From the NCBI GenBank assembly GCA_964513075.1, contig CAZELR010000011.1:20767-84766 (forward strand): a DNA stretch of 64,000 bases, written 5' to 3'. Below are positions 31,831 to 40,615 of this stretch, piece after piece. Position 1 is the first letter of the stretch, and every line of letters starts with the position of its first letter. The notes under the pieces are model-generated. The model was not told the origin of the DNA. It made no database searches and was given only the letters and a program-made list of their open reading frames with translations. Origin of the DNA: DAOUBP01 sp964513075 (GTDB lineage: Bacteria > Chloroflexota > Anaerolineae > CG2-30-64-16). A program made the translations under genes and the position numbers.

Positions 31831-32619
31831 GTGGAGCAGATTTACCAATGCCGTGGCGGCCCGCCGGTACTGCTGTATGTCCGGGCTACTGTGGCCTACG
31901 ACGGCACGGACTTTCTCGGTTTTCAATGGCAAGCTGGCGGCCGCACGGTGCAGGGCGCGCTGGAGGCCGCACTACGGCAAGTGGCCCAGTGCGATGCGCG
32001 GGTGATCGCGTCAGGCCGCACTGATGCCGGGGTTCACGCCTTGGGCCAGGTCATCGGGTTTCGAGTCGGGTGGCGACATACACTTGATGACTTGCAGCGG
32101 GCGCTCAATGCGGTGCTGCCGGCCGATGTGGCCGTCATGGATCTTGGCTTAGCGCCTGAGGGCTGGCACCCGCGCTTCAGCGCCACACGGCGGCATTACC
32201 GCTACACGGTGTTGAACCAGACGCTGCGCTCTCCGTTGGAGAGGCGTTATGCGCACCTGGTTGGGCAGCCCCTGCACCTGGAGCTGCTCCAGGCGGCGGC
32301 CGCGGTGTTGGTGGGCGTGCATGACTTCGCCAGTTTCGGCCGGCCGATGCAGGATGGCGAGACCACTGTGCGCTGCATCTTGAGCGCCGGTTGGCAGCGG
32401 GATGACAACGAGCGCGGCAGTGCTCGCTATATCTTCGATGTGATCGGTAATGCCTTTTTGCGCAGTATGGTGCGCACGTTGGTAGCCGCCCAGCTCCAGG
32501 TTGGGTCCGGCGCTTGGAGTGTTGAGCGGCTGACAGCCGTGTTAAGTGCCCGAGAGCGGGCTCTGGCTGCGCCACCGGCGCCGCCCTGCGGGCTGTGCCT
32601 GATGCAAGTTGAGTACTAA
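31831..32619 (+). CDS. truA: tRNA pseudouridine(38-40) synthase TruA
   Basis: This protein of about 262 residues has the catalytic aspartate in RTDAGVHALGQ and the family pattern VAYDGTDFLGFQ near the N terminus. TruA converts U38-U40 in the tRNA anticodon stem to pseudouridine. The GTG start at 31831 has no good SD and the true start may be up to 15 codons later. The rplQ-truA-rplM-rpsI order is common in bacteria. Confidence 0.93.
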   Translation: MEQIYQCRGGPPVLLYVRATVAYDGTDFLGFQWQAGGRTVQGALEAALRQVAQCDARVIASGRTDAGVHALGQVIGFRVGWRHTLDDLQRALNAVLPADVAVMDLGLAPEGWHPRFSATRRHYRYTVLNQTLRSPLERRYAHLVGQPLHLELLQAAAAVLVGVHDFASFGRPMQDGETTVRCILSAGWQRDDNERGSARYIFDVIGNAFLRSMVRTLVAAQLQVGSGAWSVERLTAVLSARERALAAPPAPPCGLCLMQVEY

Positions 32620-32633
32620 GGAGCAAGGTAAAC

Positions 32634-33071
32634 GTGAGGACGTATACAGCAACTGCCAAAGATGCCGAAGAGAGCCGCGAGTGGTTTGTTGTGGACGCCG
32701 CCGGCAAAAACCTCGGGCGTCTGGCAACTCAGATCGCTAATGTTTTGAAGGGCAAACATAAGCCTATTTATACGCCTGGGATGGATTGCGGCGACTTTGT
32801 GATCGTCATCAACGCCGAAAAGATCAGGGTGACCGGTCACAAGCTGGATCAGAAGATCTACTACCGCTTCTCGGGTTATCCGGGCGGCCTGGCAGAGATC
32901 AGCCTGCGCGCCCAGCTTAAGGATCATCCCGAGCGCGTTATTCAAGCCGCTGTGCAGGGCATGCTCAATCGCAACCGGCTGCGCCGCCAGTTGATCAAGA
33001 AGCTGAAGGTCTACGCCGGGGGCGAGCACCCGCATGCGGCTCAACAGCCGAAGCCTTTCCCGTTGGCGTAG
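32634..33071 (+). CDS. rplM: 50S ribosomal protein L13
   Basis: This 145-residue protein begins at GTG behind AAGGAG and contains WFVVDAAGKNLGRLATQIA and GMLNRNRLRRQLIKKLKVY, typical of L13. L13 is an early 50S assembly protein and is paired with rpsI as usual. Confidence 0.96.
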   Translation: MRTYTATAKDAEESREWFVVDAAGKNLGRLATQIANVLKGKHKPIYTPGMDCGDFVIVINAEKIRVTGHKLDQKIYYRFSGYPGGLAEISLRAQLKDHPERVIQAAVQGMLNRNRLRRQLIKKLKVYAGGEHPHAAQQPKPFPLA

Positions 33072-33084
33072 GAGGAGATGAGAG

Positions 33085-33477
33085 ATGACAGTCAGGTACT
33101 ATGAGGCAGTGGGCCGCCGGAAGACCAGTTCAGCGCGCGTGCGCTTGTATCCCGGCACGGGCACCATCATGGTCAACGAGCGCCCGATGGCGGAATACTT
33201 CCCGCGGGAGACCGACGTGATACTTGTCACCCGTCCCTTGCTGATGACCGAAACCGCGAACAGCTACAACGTCAGCGTGCACATCGCTGGCGGCGGTTTG
33301 ACCGGCCAGGCCGGCGCCACGGCCCAGGGCATCGCGCGGGCACTCTGTGTTGCAGACGAGAACTTGCGTCCCGTGCTCAAGAAAAACGGGTTCCTGGCTC
33401 GCGATGCTCGCGCCAAGGAACGCAAGAAGTACGGCCTGAAACGCGCTCGCAAGGCCCCGCAATACACTAAGCGCTAG
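33085..33477 (+). CDS. rpsI: 30S ribosomal protein S9
   Basis: This 130-residue protein opens YYEAVGRRKTSSARVRLYPG and ends in the basic tail KKYGLKRARKAPQYTKR, whose last residues reach the P-site tRNA. It is the last gene of the long translation block. Confidence 0.97.
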   Translation: MTVRYYEAVGRRKTSSARVRLYPGTGTIMVNERPMAEYFPRETDVILVTRPLLMTETANSYNVSVHIAGGGLTGQAGATAQGIARALCVADENLRPVLKKNGFLARDARAKERKKYGLKRARKAPQYTKR

Positions 33478-33503
33478 TTTTGGAGGCCTGACGCCTCTAG
33501 CGG

Positions 33504-33573
33504 AAGCTCGATTCTGCGACGTTCACGCCGGCGACGTTCATATCGCTGGCGTCGGTGTCGCAATATCGAGCTT
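33504..33573 (+). terminator. Long imperfect hairpin after rpsI
   Basis: AAGCTCGAT (33504-33512) pairs with ATCGAGCTT (33565-33573). TGCGAC/GTCGCA and ACGCCGGCG/CGCTGGCGT continue the stem inward, making roughly 24 pairs with a few mismatches. CTTGTATTTG follows. It probably marks the end of the ribosomal transcript, though the T tract is interrupted. Confidence 0.5.
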
Positions 33574-33633
33574 CTTGTATTTGTGAGTGTAGGGTCGGGC
33601 CGTGCGCCCGCCTGACCGGTCCGGGAGGCAGCC

Positions 33634-34134
33634 ATGATTCGCGTGGGAGTGTTGACCGTTAGCGATCGCAGCGCGCGGGGTGATCGGGACGACCTGGGTG
33701 GTCCGGCCGTCGTGCAGGCCGTGCTTGCAGGTGTGCCCGCCGCAGTAGTGGCCGAGCGAGCCATTGTGCCCGATGAATCAGCAAGTATTGCGGCGGTGCT
33801 GGTCCACTGGGCCGATGCGTTACGCCTGGATTTGATTCTGACCACCGGCGGCACCGGTTTCGCCCCGCGCGACGTCACGCCTGAGGCCACCCTGGCCGTC
33901 GTGGAGCGCATGGCTCCCGGCTTGGCCGAAGCCATGCGGGCTGAGAGCTTGCGCGTCACGAAGCATGCGCTGCTCAGCCGGGCCGTCGCCGGCATCCGCG
34001 GGCGTACGCTCATTATCAACCTGCCCGGCAGCCCCAAAGCCGCCGTAGAGAACCTGGCTGTCCTCTTGCCAGTGCTCCCACACGCCATCGAGCTGTTGCG
34101 CGAGGCGCCGGACGCGGAAGAACACCACAGCTGA
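33634..34134 (+). CDS. MogA/MoaB family molybdenum cofactor biosynthesis protein
   Basis: This 166-residue protein has the MoCF-binding pattern RVGVLTVSDRSARG at the start and LILTTGGTGFAPRDVTPEAT in the middle, the molybdopterin-binding TGGTG loop. The family adenylylates molybdopterin (MogA) or is the related MoaB. I cannot separate the two from sequence alone. No other cofactor genes lie beside it. Confidence 0.88.
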   Translation: MIRVGVLTVSDRSARGDRDDLGGPAVVQAVLAGVPAAVVAERAIVPDESASIAAVLVHWADALRLDLILTTGGTGFAPRDVTPEATLAVVERMAPGLAEAMRAESLRVTKHALLSRAVAGIRGRTLIINLPGSPKAAVENLAVLLPVLPHAIELLREAPDAEEHHS

Positions 34135-34168
34135 GTTTCTGTGCCGGCAAGGCGGCGCCTGAAACCCG

Positions 34169-34206
34169 GTTGAGCACCCTGAGTCTTTCGAAGGGTGCGG
34201 CTCAAC
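34169..34206. terminator. Bidirectional hairpin between convergent genes
   Basis: GTTGAG (34169-34174) pairs with CTCAAC (34201-34206), and GCACCC pairs with GGGTGC inside. The right arm overlaps the stop of the histidine kinase gene. It sits where the MogA/MoaB and histidine kinase transcripts meet and resembles the dispersed CACCCTGAG-type repeats. Confidence 0.5.
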
Positions 34207-35635
34207 GCAGGCGAAGCGTGAAGGTCGTGCCGGCGCCTGGCGTGCTGGCAGCCTCAATCGTCCCGCCGTGGCTTTCCACAACGGAGCGCGCAATCGCCAG
34301 GCCCAATCCTGCTTCGCCGCTCAGCGTCTGACGCGAGGTGTCGCCCCGATAGGAGCGATCGAAAATGTGCGGCAGATCCTCGGGCCGAATACCGCTGCCA
34401 GAGTCACTTACCCGCAACAGCACGCCAGAGGCCCTGCCTGCACTCTCTGCCGAGAGGGTGATGCGTCCGCCCGCAGGAGTATAGCGCAACGCGTTGGCCA
34501 CCAGGTTATTCAGCACCTGGGTAAGCCGATCGGTGTCCACATTTACCGCCGGCAGATCTTCGGCTGCCTCCACGCTCAGAGTCACGCCCTGAGCCTCGGC
34601 GCGGGGGAGAAAGGTCAGCGCCGAACGTTCCAGCAGCGCCTTCGGGTCGGCGGGACGCCGCGTCAGCGGCAGTTCGCCTGCATCGGCCAGGGCTAACATG
34701 TTCAGGTCGTCGACCAGCCGTTGGAGTTGCTGCGCCGCATCATGCATCACGGCGTAGTTCGTACTGTCACCCGGTAGCTTGCCATCTTGCAGCGCCTCGG
34801 TGTAGCCTAAGAGCAAGCTCAGGGGCGTGCGCAGATCATGGGCCACGTCTGCAGTCATCTGCCGTCTTGCCGTCGTGGAGCGCGCCAGGTCGCTGCTCAT
34901 ATGGTTGAACGAGGCGGCCAATTGGCCCAGCTCATCCTGGGAGCGCACAGGCACTTGCGCCCCTAGTTTTCCCTCTGCCACGGCCGCGGTGGCTGCGGTC
35001 AGCTCCCGGATCGGCTTGGTTACGGAACGCGCCAACAGTGCAGCCAGCAGGAGCGCGACCACGATCGCGCCGAGCGTGCTATACAGAATGACGTTACCCA
35101 GGCGCTGCAGCAGCGACGCCTCCGGAGAGTTAGCCGGTAACGGCATAGTTGCCGCGCGCTCGCCGCGGCGAGATGCTGCGCTGTTGGCATCGCCGCTGTT
35201 GGCATCGCCGATGCTGCTTACCAGCAGCCGCCCGACTACCTTGCCAGCGACCGTGATGGGCAGGGTGCGCTGTACGGTTCGCGCGGGCAGACTTTGGCCG
35301 ACGGTGAATTCTCCCCGGCCGTAGATGATCTGGCCGTCGTTGGCCAGCAGCGCAACGGAGTACTGTCGCCAATCAAACGGCAGGGTTGCCGCCTGTGCGG
35401 CTGCAGAATGACCTCGTTCGAAGAGCGTTTCCACCCCGGACCAGCTGCTGCTCCTGGCATAATAGCTGGCCAGCACGTCAGTCAGCGCAACGACGTTGCG
35501 GTCGTAGACGAGGCGGCCGATCTCGCTTTCGGTGCGGAAGCTGATCAGCCCGGCGACGAGTGCAACGGCGATGATGCCGACCAGCAGGAAGGCCAGGGTT
35601 AGTTTAAGCGCTAGTGAGCGCATCGATGCAAGCAT
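34202..35635 (-). CDS. Membrane sensor histidine kinase
   Basis: This 477-residue protein has a transmembrane helix at about 9-31, an extracytoplasmic sensor region at about 32-180, a second helix at about 182-202 and a HAMP linker. The HisKA domain has the phospho-accepting His266 in ADVAHDLRTP. The ATPase domain follows, with N box (NNLVANALRYTP), G1 (DSGSGI) and G2 (GEAGLGLAI). ATG 35635 follows AGGAGGAGG. The sensor region contains a SIGDANSGDANSAAS direct repeat. It pairs with the response regulator 60 bp upstream. Confidence 0.95.
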   Translation of the reverse strand: MLASMRSLALKLTLAFLLVGIIAVALVAGLISFRTESEIGRLVYDRNVVALTDVLASYYARSSSWSGVETLFERGHSAAAQAATLPFDWRQYSVALLANDGQIIYGRGEFTVGQSLPARTVQRTLPITVAGKVVGRLLVSSIGDANSGDANSAASRRGERAATMPLPANSPEASLLQRLGNVILYSTLGAIVVALLLAALLARSVTKPIRELTAATAAVAEGKLGAQVPVRSQDELGQLAASFNHMSSDLARSTTARRQMTADVAHDLRTPLSLLLGYTEALQDGKLPGDSTNYAVMHDAAQQLQRLVDDLNMLALADAGELPLTRRPADPKALLERSALTFLPRAEAQGVTLSVEAAEDLPAVNVDTDRLTQVLNNLVANALRYTPAGGRITLSAESAGRASGVLLRVSDSGSGIRPEDLPHIFDRSYRGDTSRQTLSGEAGLGLAIARSVVESHGGTIEAASTPGAGTTFTLRLR

Positions 35636-35695
35636 CGCCACCTCCTCCTAGACCAGGGGTCAGGCCTGGGCGCCGGCATGCTATGCGCGGGCATG

Positions 35696-36406
35696 CTATG
35701 CCGCCTCTTCATCTGCGAAACGATAGCCGATGCCGAAAACAGTTTGGACATAACGTGGATGGCTGGGATCCGGCTCGATCTTGGTGCGGAGGTTGCGCAC
35801 GTGGACATCGATGGTGCGTTCGTATCCATCGAAGGCGGCGCCTTGCAGCCGATCCAAGAGCTCCAGCCGCGAGAAGGCGCGGCCGGGGTTGGCCATCAAG
35901 GTCGCCAACAGGTCAAATTCGGATGGTGTGAGATCCACCCGCCGGTCCGCGACGGTCACCAGGCGCCGGTCGCGGTCGAGGACGATGCCGCCGTCCTGCC
36001 TGGCGCTGCTGCGCAGGATATCGGGCGGGGCAGCCTCTTTGTTGGCCCGGCGCAATACCGCTCGCACGCGCGCTGTGAGCTCGCGCAGGCTGAACGGTTT
36101 GGTCACGTAATCATCGGCGCCCAGTTCAAGGCCCAGCACCTTGTCACCCTCATCCACCTTGGCCGTCAGAATGATCACGGGCGTCTCGTGCTCCTTGCTA
36201 TGGGTGCGCATGAAGCCGTAACCATCCAACACCGGCATCATTAGATCGAGAAGGATCAGATCAGGCTTCTCATGGCGTGCCACGTATAACGCTTCCTGTC
36301 CGTCGCCGGCCGTGACCACGCGAAAGCCTTCGGCTTCCAGATAGGCCTTGACGAGATCGCGCAGCCGCTTCTCGTCATCCACCATGAGGATCGTTTTTGT
36401 CGTCAT
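35696..36406 (-). CDS. OmpR/PhoB-family response regulator
   Basis: This 236-residue protein has a receiver domain with acidic pocket DDE, phospho-acceptor Asp54 in LILLDLMMP and Lys103 in VTKPF. A winged-helix DNA-binding domain follows, with RTIDVHVRNLRTKIE and the C-terminal GIGYRF. ATG 36406 follows GAGGAGCAGGA. It is co-transcribed with the kinase gene downstream. The 11-bp repeats in its own promoter match what PhoB-like regulators bind, suggesting autoregulation. Confidence 0.95.
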   Translation of the reverse strand: MTTKTILMVDDEKRLRDLVKAYLEAEGFRVVTAGDGQEALYVARHEKPDLILLDLMMPVLDGYGFMRTHSKEHETPVIILTAKVDEGDKVLGLELGADDYVTKPFSLRELTARVRAVLRRANKEAAPPDILRSSARQDGGIVLDRDRRLVTVADRRVDLTPSEFDLLATLMANPGRAFSRLELLDRLQGAAFDGYERTIDVHVRNLRTKIEPDPSHPRYVQTVFGIGYRFADEEAA

Positions 36407-36457
36407 TCCTGCTCCTCGGCTGCGGGAACCGTTACGTATGCAGCCAGCCGTAATCCC

Positions 36458-36463
36458 ATTATA
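36458..36463 (-). promoter_or_regulatory. -10 box of the response regulator promoter
   Basis: On the minus strand, a perfect TATAAT lies about 50 nt before the ATG. No matching -35 element is evident. Its place is taken by the 11-bp repeats, as in activator-dependent promoters. Confidence 0.6.
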
Positions 36464-36468
36464 GATCA

Positions 36469-36501
36469 TGGATGTTAGGAAGTTGTTAAGCGGAGGTTAG
36501 G
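36469..36501 (-). promoter_or_regulatory. Pho-box-like array of three 11-bp direct repeats
   Basis: On the minus strand the sequence reads CCTAACCTCCG, CTTAACAACTT, CCTAACATCCA. That is three units of exactly 11 bp with a YYTAAC core, beginning 5 bp upstream of TATAAT. Cyanobacterial Pho boxes (YTTAACCW repeats with 3-bp gaps) and other PhoB-family operators share this 11-bp period. It lies between the divergent response regulator and cysD genes and could affect both. Confidence 0.6.
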
Positions 36502-36527
36502 GTGTTGTGCAGGGGTCAGCGTATATT

Positions 36528-36555
36528 TTGAAAGCCGTTTTATTTCAGGTACACT
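36528..36555 (+). promoter_or_regulatory. Promoter of cysD-cysNC
   Basis: TTGAAA (36528-36533), a 16-bp spacer and TACACT (36550-36555) lie 24 bp before the cysD ATG. Confidence 0.5.
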
Positions 36556-36579
36556 GATGATTGCCGGAGCGATATTACG

Positions 36580-37485
36580 ATGAGCAACTATCTGCGCACC
36601 CATCTCCAACAACTTGAAGCCGAAGCGCTTTTCGTCATCCGCGAGACCGTAGCCCAGTTCGAGCGGCCCGTTATGCTCTTCTCCGGCGGCAAGGACTCCA
36701 TCGTCATGGCGCACCTGGCCCAGCGCGCCTTCTGGCCGGGCCCGATTCCCTTCCCATTGCTGCACATCGACACCGGCCATAACTTTCAGGAGACGCTGGA
36801 CTATCGCGACTGGCTGGTGCAAAAGCTGGGTGTGCAGCTTCTGGTGGCCTATGTCCAGGACGCCATCGACCGCGGGCGGGTCCAGGAGGAGCCAGGCCAC
36901 AATCCCAGCCGCAACCTGCTGCAGACCGTCACCCTGTTGGATGCGCTGGCCGAGCACAAGTTTGAGGCTGCCCTGGGCGGTGGGCGTCGCGATGAGGAAA
37001 AGGCGCGCGCCAAAGAGCGTTTCTTCTCGCACCGCGATCGTTTCGGCCAATGGGACCCCAAGAACCAGCGGCCCGAGTTGTGGACATTGTACAACGGCCG
37101 CAAGCACCCCGGCGAAGGCTTCCGCGTGTTCCCGCTCAGCAACTGGACCGAGATGGATGTCTGGCAGCACATCCGGCTGAAAGACATCCCGATCCCGTCC
37201 CTCTACTTCTCGCACCGTCGGGATGTGCTGCGCCGCGACGGCATGTGGCTGGCCGTCTCCGACGTCATTACGCCGCTGCCGCATGAGCAAGTCGTGACGA
37301 AGCAGGTCCGCTTTCGCACCATCGGCGATATGACTTGCACTGGCGCGGTCGAATCGTCGGCCGGCACGCTGGACCAGATCATCCTGGAGGTCGCCGCGGC
37401 CCGTTTCACCGAGCGCGGCGGCCGCGCCGACGACAAGCGCTCCGACTCAGCCATGGAAGACCGCAAAAAGGTGGGCTACTTCTGA
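36580..37485 (+). CDS. cysD: Sulfate adenylyltransferase subunit 2
   Basis: This 301-residue protein belongs to the PP-loop ATP pyrophosphatase family, with motif LFSGGKDS (residues 33-40), LLHIDTGHNFQET, and the CysD-type LGGGRRDEEKARAKERFFS. With CysN it makes adenosine phosphosulfate (APS) from ATP and sulfate, driven by GTP. It is followed after one base by cysNC, forming a two-gene sulfate-activation operon. Confidence 0.96.
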   Translation: MSNYLRTHLQQLEAEALFVIRETVAQFERPVMLFSGGKDSIVMAHLAQRAFWPGPIPFPLLHIDTGHNFQETLDYRDWLVQKLGVQLLVAYVQDAIDRGRVQEEPGHNPSRNLLQTVTLLDALAEHKFEAALGGGRRDEEKARAKERFFSHRDRFGQWDPKNQRPELWTLYNGRKHPGEGFRVFPLSNWTEMDVWQHIRLKDIPIPSLYFSHRRDVLRRDGMWLAVSDVITPLPHEQVVTKQVRFRTIGDMTCTGAVESSAGTLDQIILEVAAARFTERGGRADDKRSDSAMEDRKKVGYF

Positions 37486-37486
37486 C

Positions 37487-39466
37487 ATGTCACAGCATCC
37501 TGAGCGTAGTCGAAGGACTGAGCCTGTAACGCAATCCGCCGGATTGCCGAGCGCCGTAGGACTGGATCCTTACCTCTCGATGGACATGCTCCGCTTCACC
37601 ACCGCCGGCAGCGTAGACGACGGCAAGAGCACCCTCATCGGCCGGCTGCTGCTGGACAGCAAAGCGATCTTCGATGATCAGCTCGAGGCGGTGCAACAAG
37701 CCAGCAAGCTGCGCGGAGAAGCGTACGTCGACCTGGCGCTCTTCACCGATGGCCTGCGCGCCGAGCGCGAGCAGCGCATCACCATCGACGTCGCCTACCG
37801 GTTCTTTGCCACACCCAAGCGTAAATTCATCATCGCAGACACGCCCGGCCATGTCCAGTACACGCGCAACATGGTCACCGGCGCCTCCACCGCCGAACTG
37901 GCCATCATCCTGGTTGACGCCCAGCGCGGGGTGCTCACGCAGACCAAGCGCCACGGCTTCATCGCCTCCCTGCTGCAGATTCCACACATCCTGTTGGCCG
38001 TCAACAAGATGGATCTGGTGGACTACCGGGAAGACGTGTTTGAGGCGATCCGGGCCGAATACACCGCGTTTGCCAGCAAGCTCTCCGTGCCCGACCTGGC
38101 ATTCATCCCCATCTCTGCCCTGCTGGGCGATAACGTTGTCCTCAAGAGCGCCAACATGCCCTGGTACGACGGGCCCTCGTTGCTGCATCACCTGGAGCAT
38201 GTCAGCGTCGGCAGCAGCCGCAACCTGGTTGACTTCCGCTTCCCGGTCCAGATGGCGTTCCGGCCCAATCAAGGTTTCCGCGGCTTTGCGGGCCAGATCG
38301 CCTCCGGCACCATCCGGCCCGGCGAGGCAGTGACGGTGTTCCCGTCGGGCCGCACCACCCGCGTGCACAGCATCGTCACCTTCGATGGCGAAACGGCGGA
38401 GGCGGCCGCCGGCGATTCGGTGGTGCTCACCCTGGAAGATGAGATCGACATCAGCCGCGGTGATCTGATCGCGCGGGCGCGCAACTTGCCCCAGGTGGAC
38501 GCAAACCTCGAATGCACGTTGTGCTGGCTGAGCGAGGAACCTTTGAATCTCAGCACGCCCTATATCCTGCAGCACACCACGCGGCAGGTGCGCGCCTATA
38601 TCGACGAATTGACCTATCGCATCGATATGGACACCCTGCATCGCGAGCCGGCTGCCACCCTGGCGCTCAATGAGATCGGTCGTGTCAAACTGACCACCAC
38701 ACAGCCCATCTTTTTCGACCCGTACCAGACCAACCGCGCTACCGGCAATTTCATCCTGATCGACCCGTACAACAACAATACCGTGGCTGCGGGCATGATT
38801 CGCCGCGCCGAGCGCGGGCCGGTCGCCGCACTCCCCCCCCAGACCGGACCGTCCAAATCAACCAATGTCGTCTGGGAAAGCACCGCCATCAGCCGCGAGG
38901 TGCGTGAGGAGCGCCTCGGACACAAGGCTGCGGTGCTGTGGTTCACCGGTCTCTCCGGGTCAGGCAAGTCGACGGTGGCCCGGTTGTTGGAGCGAAGGCT
39001 GTATGCCCTGGGCTGCCAGACCTTCTACCTGGACGGGGACAACGTGCGCCACGGCCTGAATGGCGATTTGGGTTTTTCGGACGCTGACCGCAAAGAGAAT
39101 ATTCGCCGCGTGGCAGAGGTGGCCAGGCTTGCATTCGAGCACGGCTTCTTGACGTTGTGTACTTTTATTTCGCCGTTCCGCGCCGATCGGCGCTTTGCCC
39201 GCTCGCTGGTGCCTGGCGGCCGCTTCTTTGAGGTGTACGTGAAGTGCGACCTGGAGGTGGCGAAGCGTCGCGATCCCAAGGGGCTTTATGCCAGGGCGTT
39301 GCGCGGCGAGATCAAGGAGTTTACCGGCGTTTCCTCGCCCTACGAGACGCCGGAGGCCGCTGAGCTGGTCATCGAGACCGATCTGGTCAGCGCGGAAGAT
39401 GCGGTGGAAGCCATCATCACCGCGTTGGTCGAACGGGGGATCGTGAAGTCTACCGCAGCTCAATAA
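37487..39466 (+). CDS. cysNC: Bifunctional sulfate adenylyltransferase subunit 1 / APS kinase
   Basis: This protein of up to 659 residues fuses a CysN GTPase (P-loop GSVDDGKST, DTPGH, NKMD) to a C-terminal CysC APS kinase. The CysC P-loop is GLSGSGKST near residue 489, with FISPFR containing the family serine. The product would be PAPS. Switch I reads EREQRITIDVAYR, with Arg where Gly is usual. Residues 1-31 are encoded by repeat-like DNA (a CATCCTGAG motif and a GCAATCC palindrome), so ATG 37580, giving MDMLRFTTAGSVDDG, may be the real start. No PAPS reductase is nearby, leaving open use for sulfation or assimilation. Confidence 0.95.
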   Translation: MSQHPERSRRTEPVTQSAGLPSAVGLDPYLSMDMLRFTTAGSVDDGKSTLIGRLLLDSKAIFDDQLEAVQQASKLRGEAYVDLALFTDGLRAEREQRITIDVAYRFFATPKRKFIIADTPGHVQYTRNMVTGASTAELAIILVDAQRGVLTQTKRHGFIASLLQIPHILLAVNKMDLVDYREDVFEAIRAEYTAFASKLSVPDLAFIPISALLGDNVVLKSANMPWYDGPSLLHHLEHVSVGSSRNLVDFRFPVQMAFRPNQGFRGFAGQIASGTIRPGEAVTVFPSGRTTRVHSIVTFDGETAEAAAGDSVVLTLEDEIDISRGDLIARARNLPQVDANLECTLCWLSEEPLNLSTPYILQHTTRQVRAYIDELTYRIDMDTLHREPAATLALNEIGRVKLTTTQPIFFDPYQTNRATGNFILIDPYNNNTVAAGMIRRAERGPVAALPPQTGPSKSTNVVWESTAISREVREERLGHKAAVLWFTGLSGSGKSTVARLLERRLYALGCQTFYLDGDNVRHGLNGDLGFSDADRKENIRRVAEVARLAFEHGFLTLCTFISPFRADRRFARSLVPGGRFFEVYVKCDLEVAKRRDPKGLYARALRGEIKEFTGVSSPYETPEAAELVIETDLVSAEDAVEAIITALVERGIVKSTAAQ

Positions 39467-39476
39467 CCCTGTTCCG

Positions 39477-40202
39477 TTACCACACGTTCATCGGGTGGAA
39501 CGCCTCCGCGTACGCCAGCCCGCAGCATTTGCCCGTCTCGTGGTTCCACTCGGCCAGCCACTGCAGCGCCTCTTCCTTCTGGCCGAATTGGCTGACGTGG
39601 CAGCGGGTGGCGGCCAGCTTGCGCTCCCAGGCCGGCGAGATGTCGATGGTGATCTCCCCTTCCCGGTTGCTGCCCCCGAAAAAGAAGAAGCGCTTCACGT
39701 TCGCCACCTGGGCGCCGTCCACAAGCTGCTCCGGGTGATAGAGCTCCATCTTGGAGGGCATATACGCGTCCACTGCCGCACGGCCGGCCGCGGTGTGATC
39801 GGGGTGCGCCTGGCCGCCCCAGCTTGGATCGAAGGTGAACACGGTGTCGGGCTGCCAGCGGCGGTAGACGTGGGCCACCTCGGCGCGCAGCGTCAGGTCG
39901 GCCACCAGCTCGCCGTCGTGATGCCCCAGGAAGAAGACATCCTTGATTCCCAGGGCGGCTGCACCGGCCAGCGTCTCTTGCCGGCGCACCGCAGTTAACG
40001 TCTCGCGCGTGAAACTGAGATCGTGCGTGCCGATGTCGCCGTCGGTGCCCAGCAGCAGCGCGACCTCGGCCCCGCGATCGATCAGCAGCGCCAGCGTGCC
40101 CCCGGACGTGGTCTCCAGATCGTCCGGATGCGCCGCAACAACGAGGACGCGCTTGACCTCGTCACCGAATTGACTGATAGTGAAACGTGGTTCGTCTGAC
40201 AT
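39477..40202 (-). CDS. PIG-L/LmbE family deacetylase
   Basis: This 241-residue protein has the zinc-binding AHPDD (residues 24-28) and AHPDHT (132-137) motifs of the PIG-L superfamily. These are N-acetylglucosamine-type deacetylases acting on lipid-linked or small-molecule sugars. ATG 40202 follows GGGAG. It is convergent with cysNC, 10 bp away. The substrate cannot be told from sequence. Confidence 0.9.
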   Translation of the reverse strand: MSDEPRFTISQFGDEVKRVLVVAAHPDDLETTSGGTLALLIDRGAEVALLLGTDGDIGTHDLSFTRETLTAVRRQETLAGAAALGIKDVFFLGHHDGELVADLTLRAEVAHVYRRWQPDTVFTFDPSWGGQAHPDHTAAGRAAVDAYMPSKMELYHPEQLVDGAQVANVKRFFFFGGSNREGEITIDISPAWERKLAATRCHVSQFGQKEEALQWLAEWNHETGKCCGLAYAEAFHPMNVW

Positions 40203-40321
40203 AGTTTCTCCCAGGGTTTGACTGAGGATTGACACGCTGCATTCTACACGTGCCATAAGTTAACGTCAAGATGATTTCTAACCTTGAGTATACCGCAAAA
40301 GTGTCGGTGACCTCGCTGTCA

Positions 40322-40374
40322 TTCTGAGTTCCGCAAGCCGCGGCGACCTGCGAGTCGCGGCAAGGAACTCCAGA
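40322..40374. repeat. Inverted repeat with nested stems
   Basis: GAGTTCC pairs with GGAACTC and GCCGCG with CGCGGC across this stretch, forming a cruciform-like element. It is the first of two palindromic blocks filling the 492-bp gap 40203-40694, which otherwise holds only the lipid kinase promoter. Confidence 0.65.
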
Positions 40375-40376
40375 TA

Positions 40377-40544
40377 GTCATCCTGAGCGGGTTAACCACC
40401 CAAAGTCAGTTGCGGCGAGACGCTAGCGAAGGATCTCGTCGTGGGAGTTTCTTGAAAGCGCGGAATCTCGTTCGTGCAACGCCGAGACCCTTCGCTGGAT
40501 GCCCACCGCAATGCAAGTCACGGAAACAACCCGCTCAGGGTGAC
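40377..40544. repeat. 168-bp inverted-repeat element of the CATCCTGAGCGGG family
   Basis: GTCATCCTGAGCGGGTT (40377-40393) and AACCCGCTCAGGGTGAC (40528-40544) are near-perfect inverted ends. CGAAGGATCTCG and CGAGACCCTTCG form an inner stem. The left half (through CACCCAAAGTCAGTTGCGGCG) recurs at 48836 and, less well kept, in inverse at 61440. It resembles a non-autonomous mobile repeat. Confidence 0.75.
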
Positions 40545-40609
40545 ATGCCCCGATAGTTTTGCGCTATACCCTCTAACCTTCTATGTTCACCGCCTTGCGT
40601 GACTTGTGC

Positions 40610-40615
40610 TATACT
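40610..40615 (+). promoter_or_regulatory. -10 box TATACT before the lipid kinase
   Basis: TATACT is preceded, 18 bp upstream, by a weak -35 candidate TTCACC (40586-40591). The leader would contain the palindrome CGGCATGGATGCCG (40623-40636). Confidence 0.4.
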
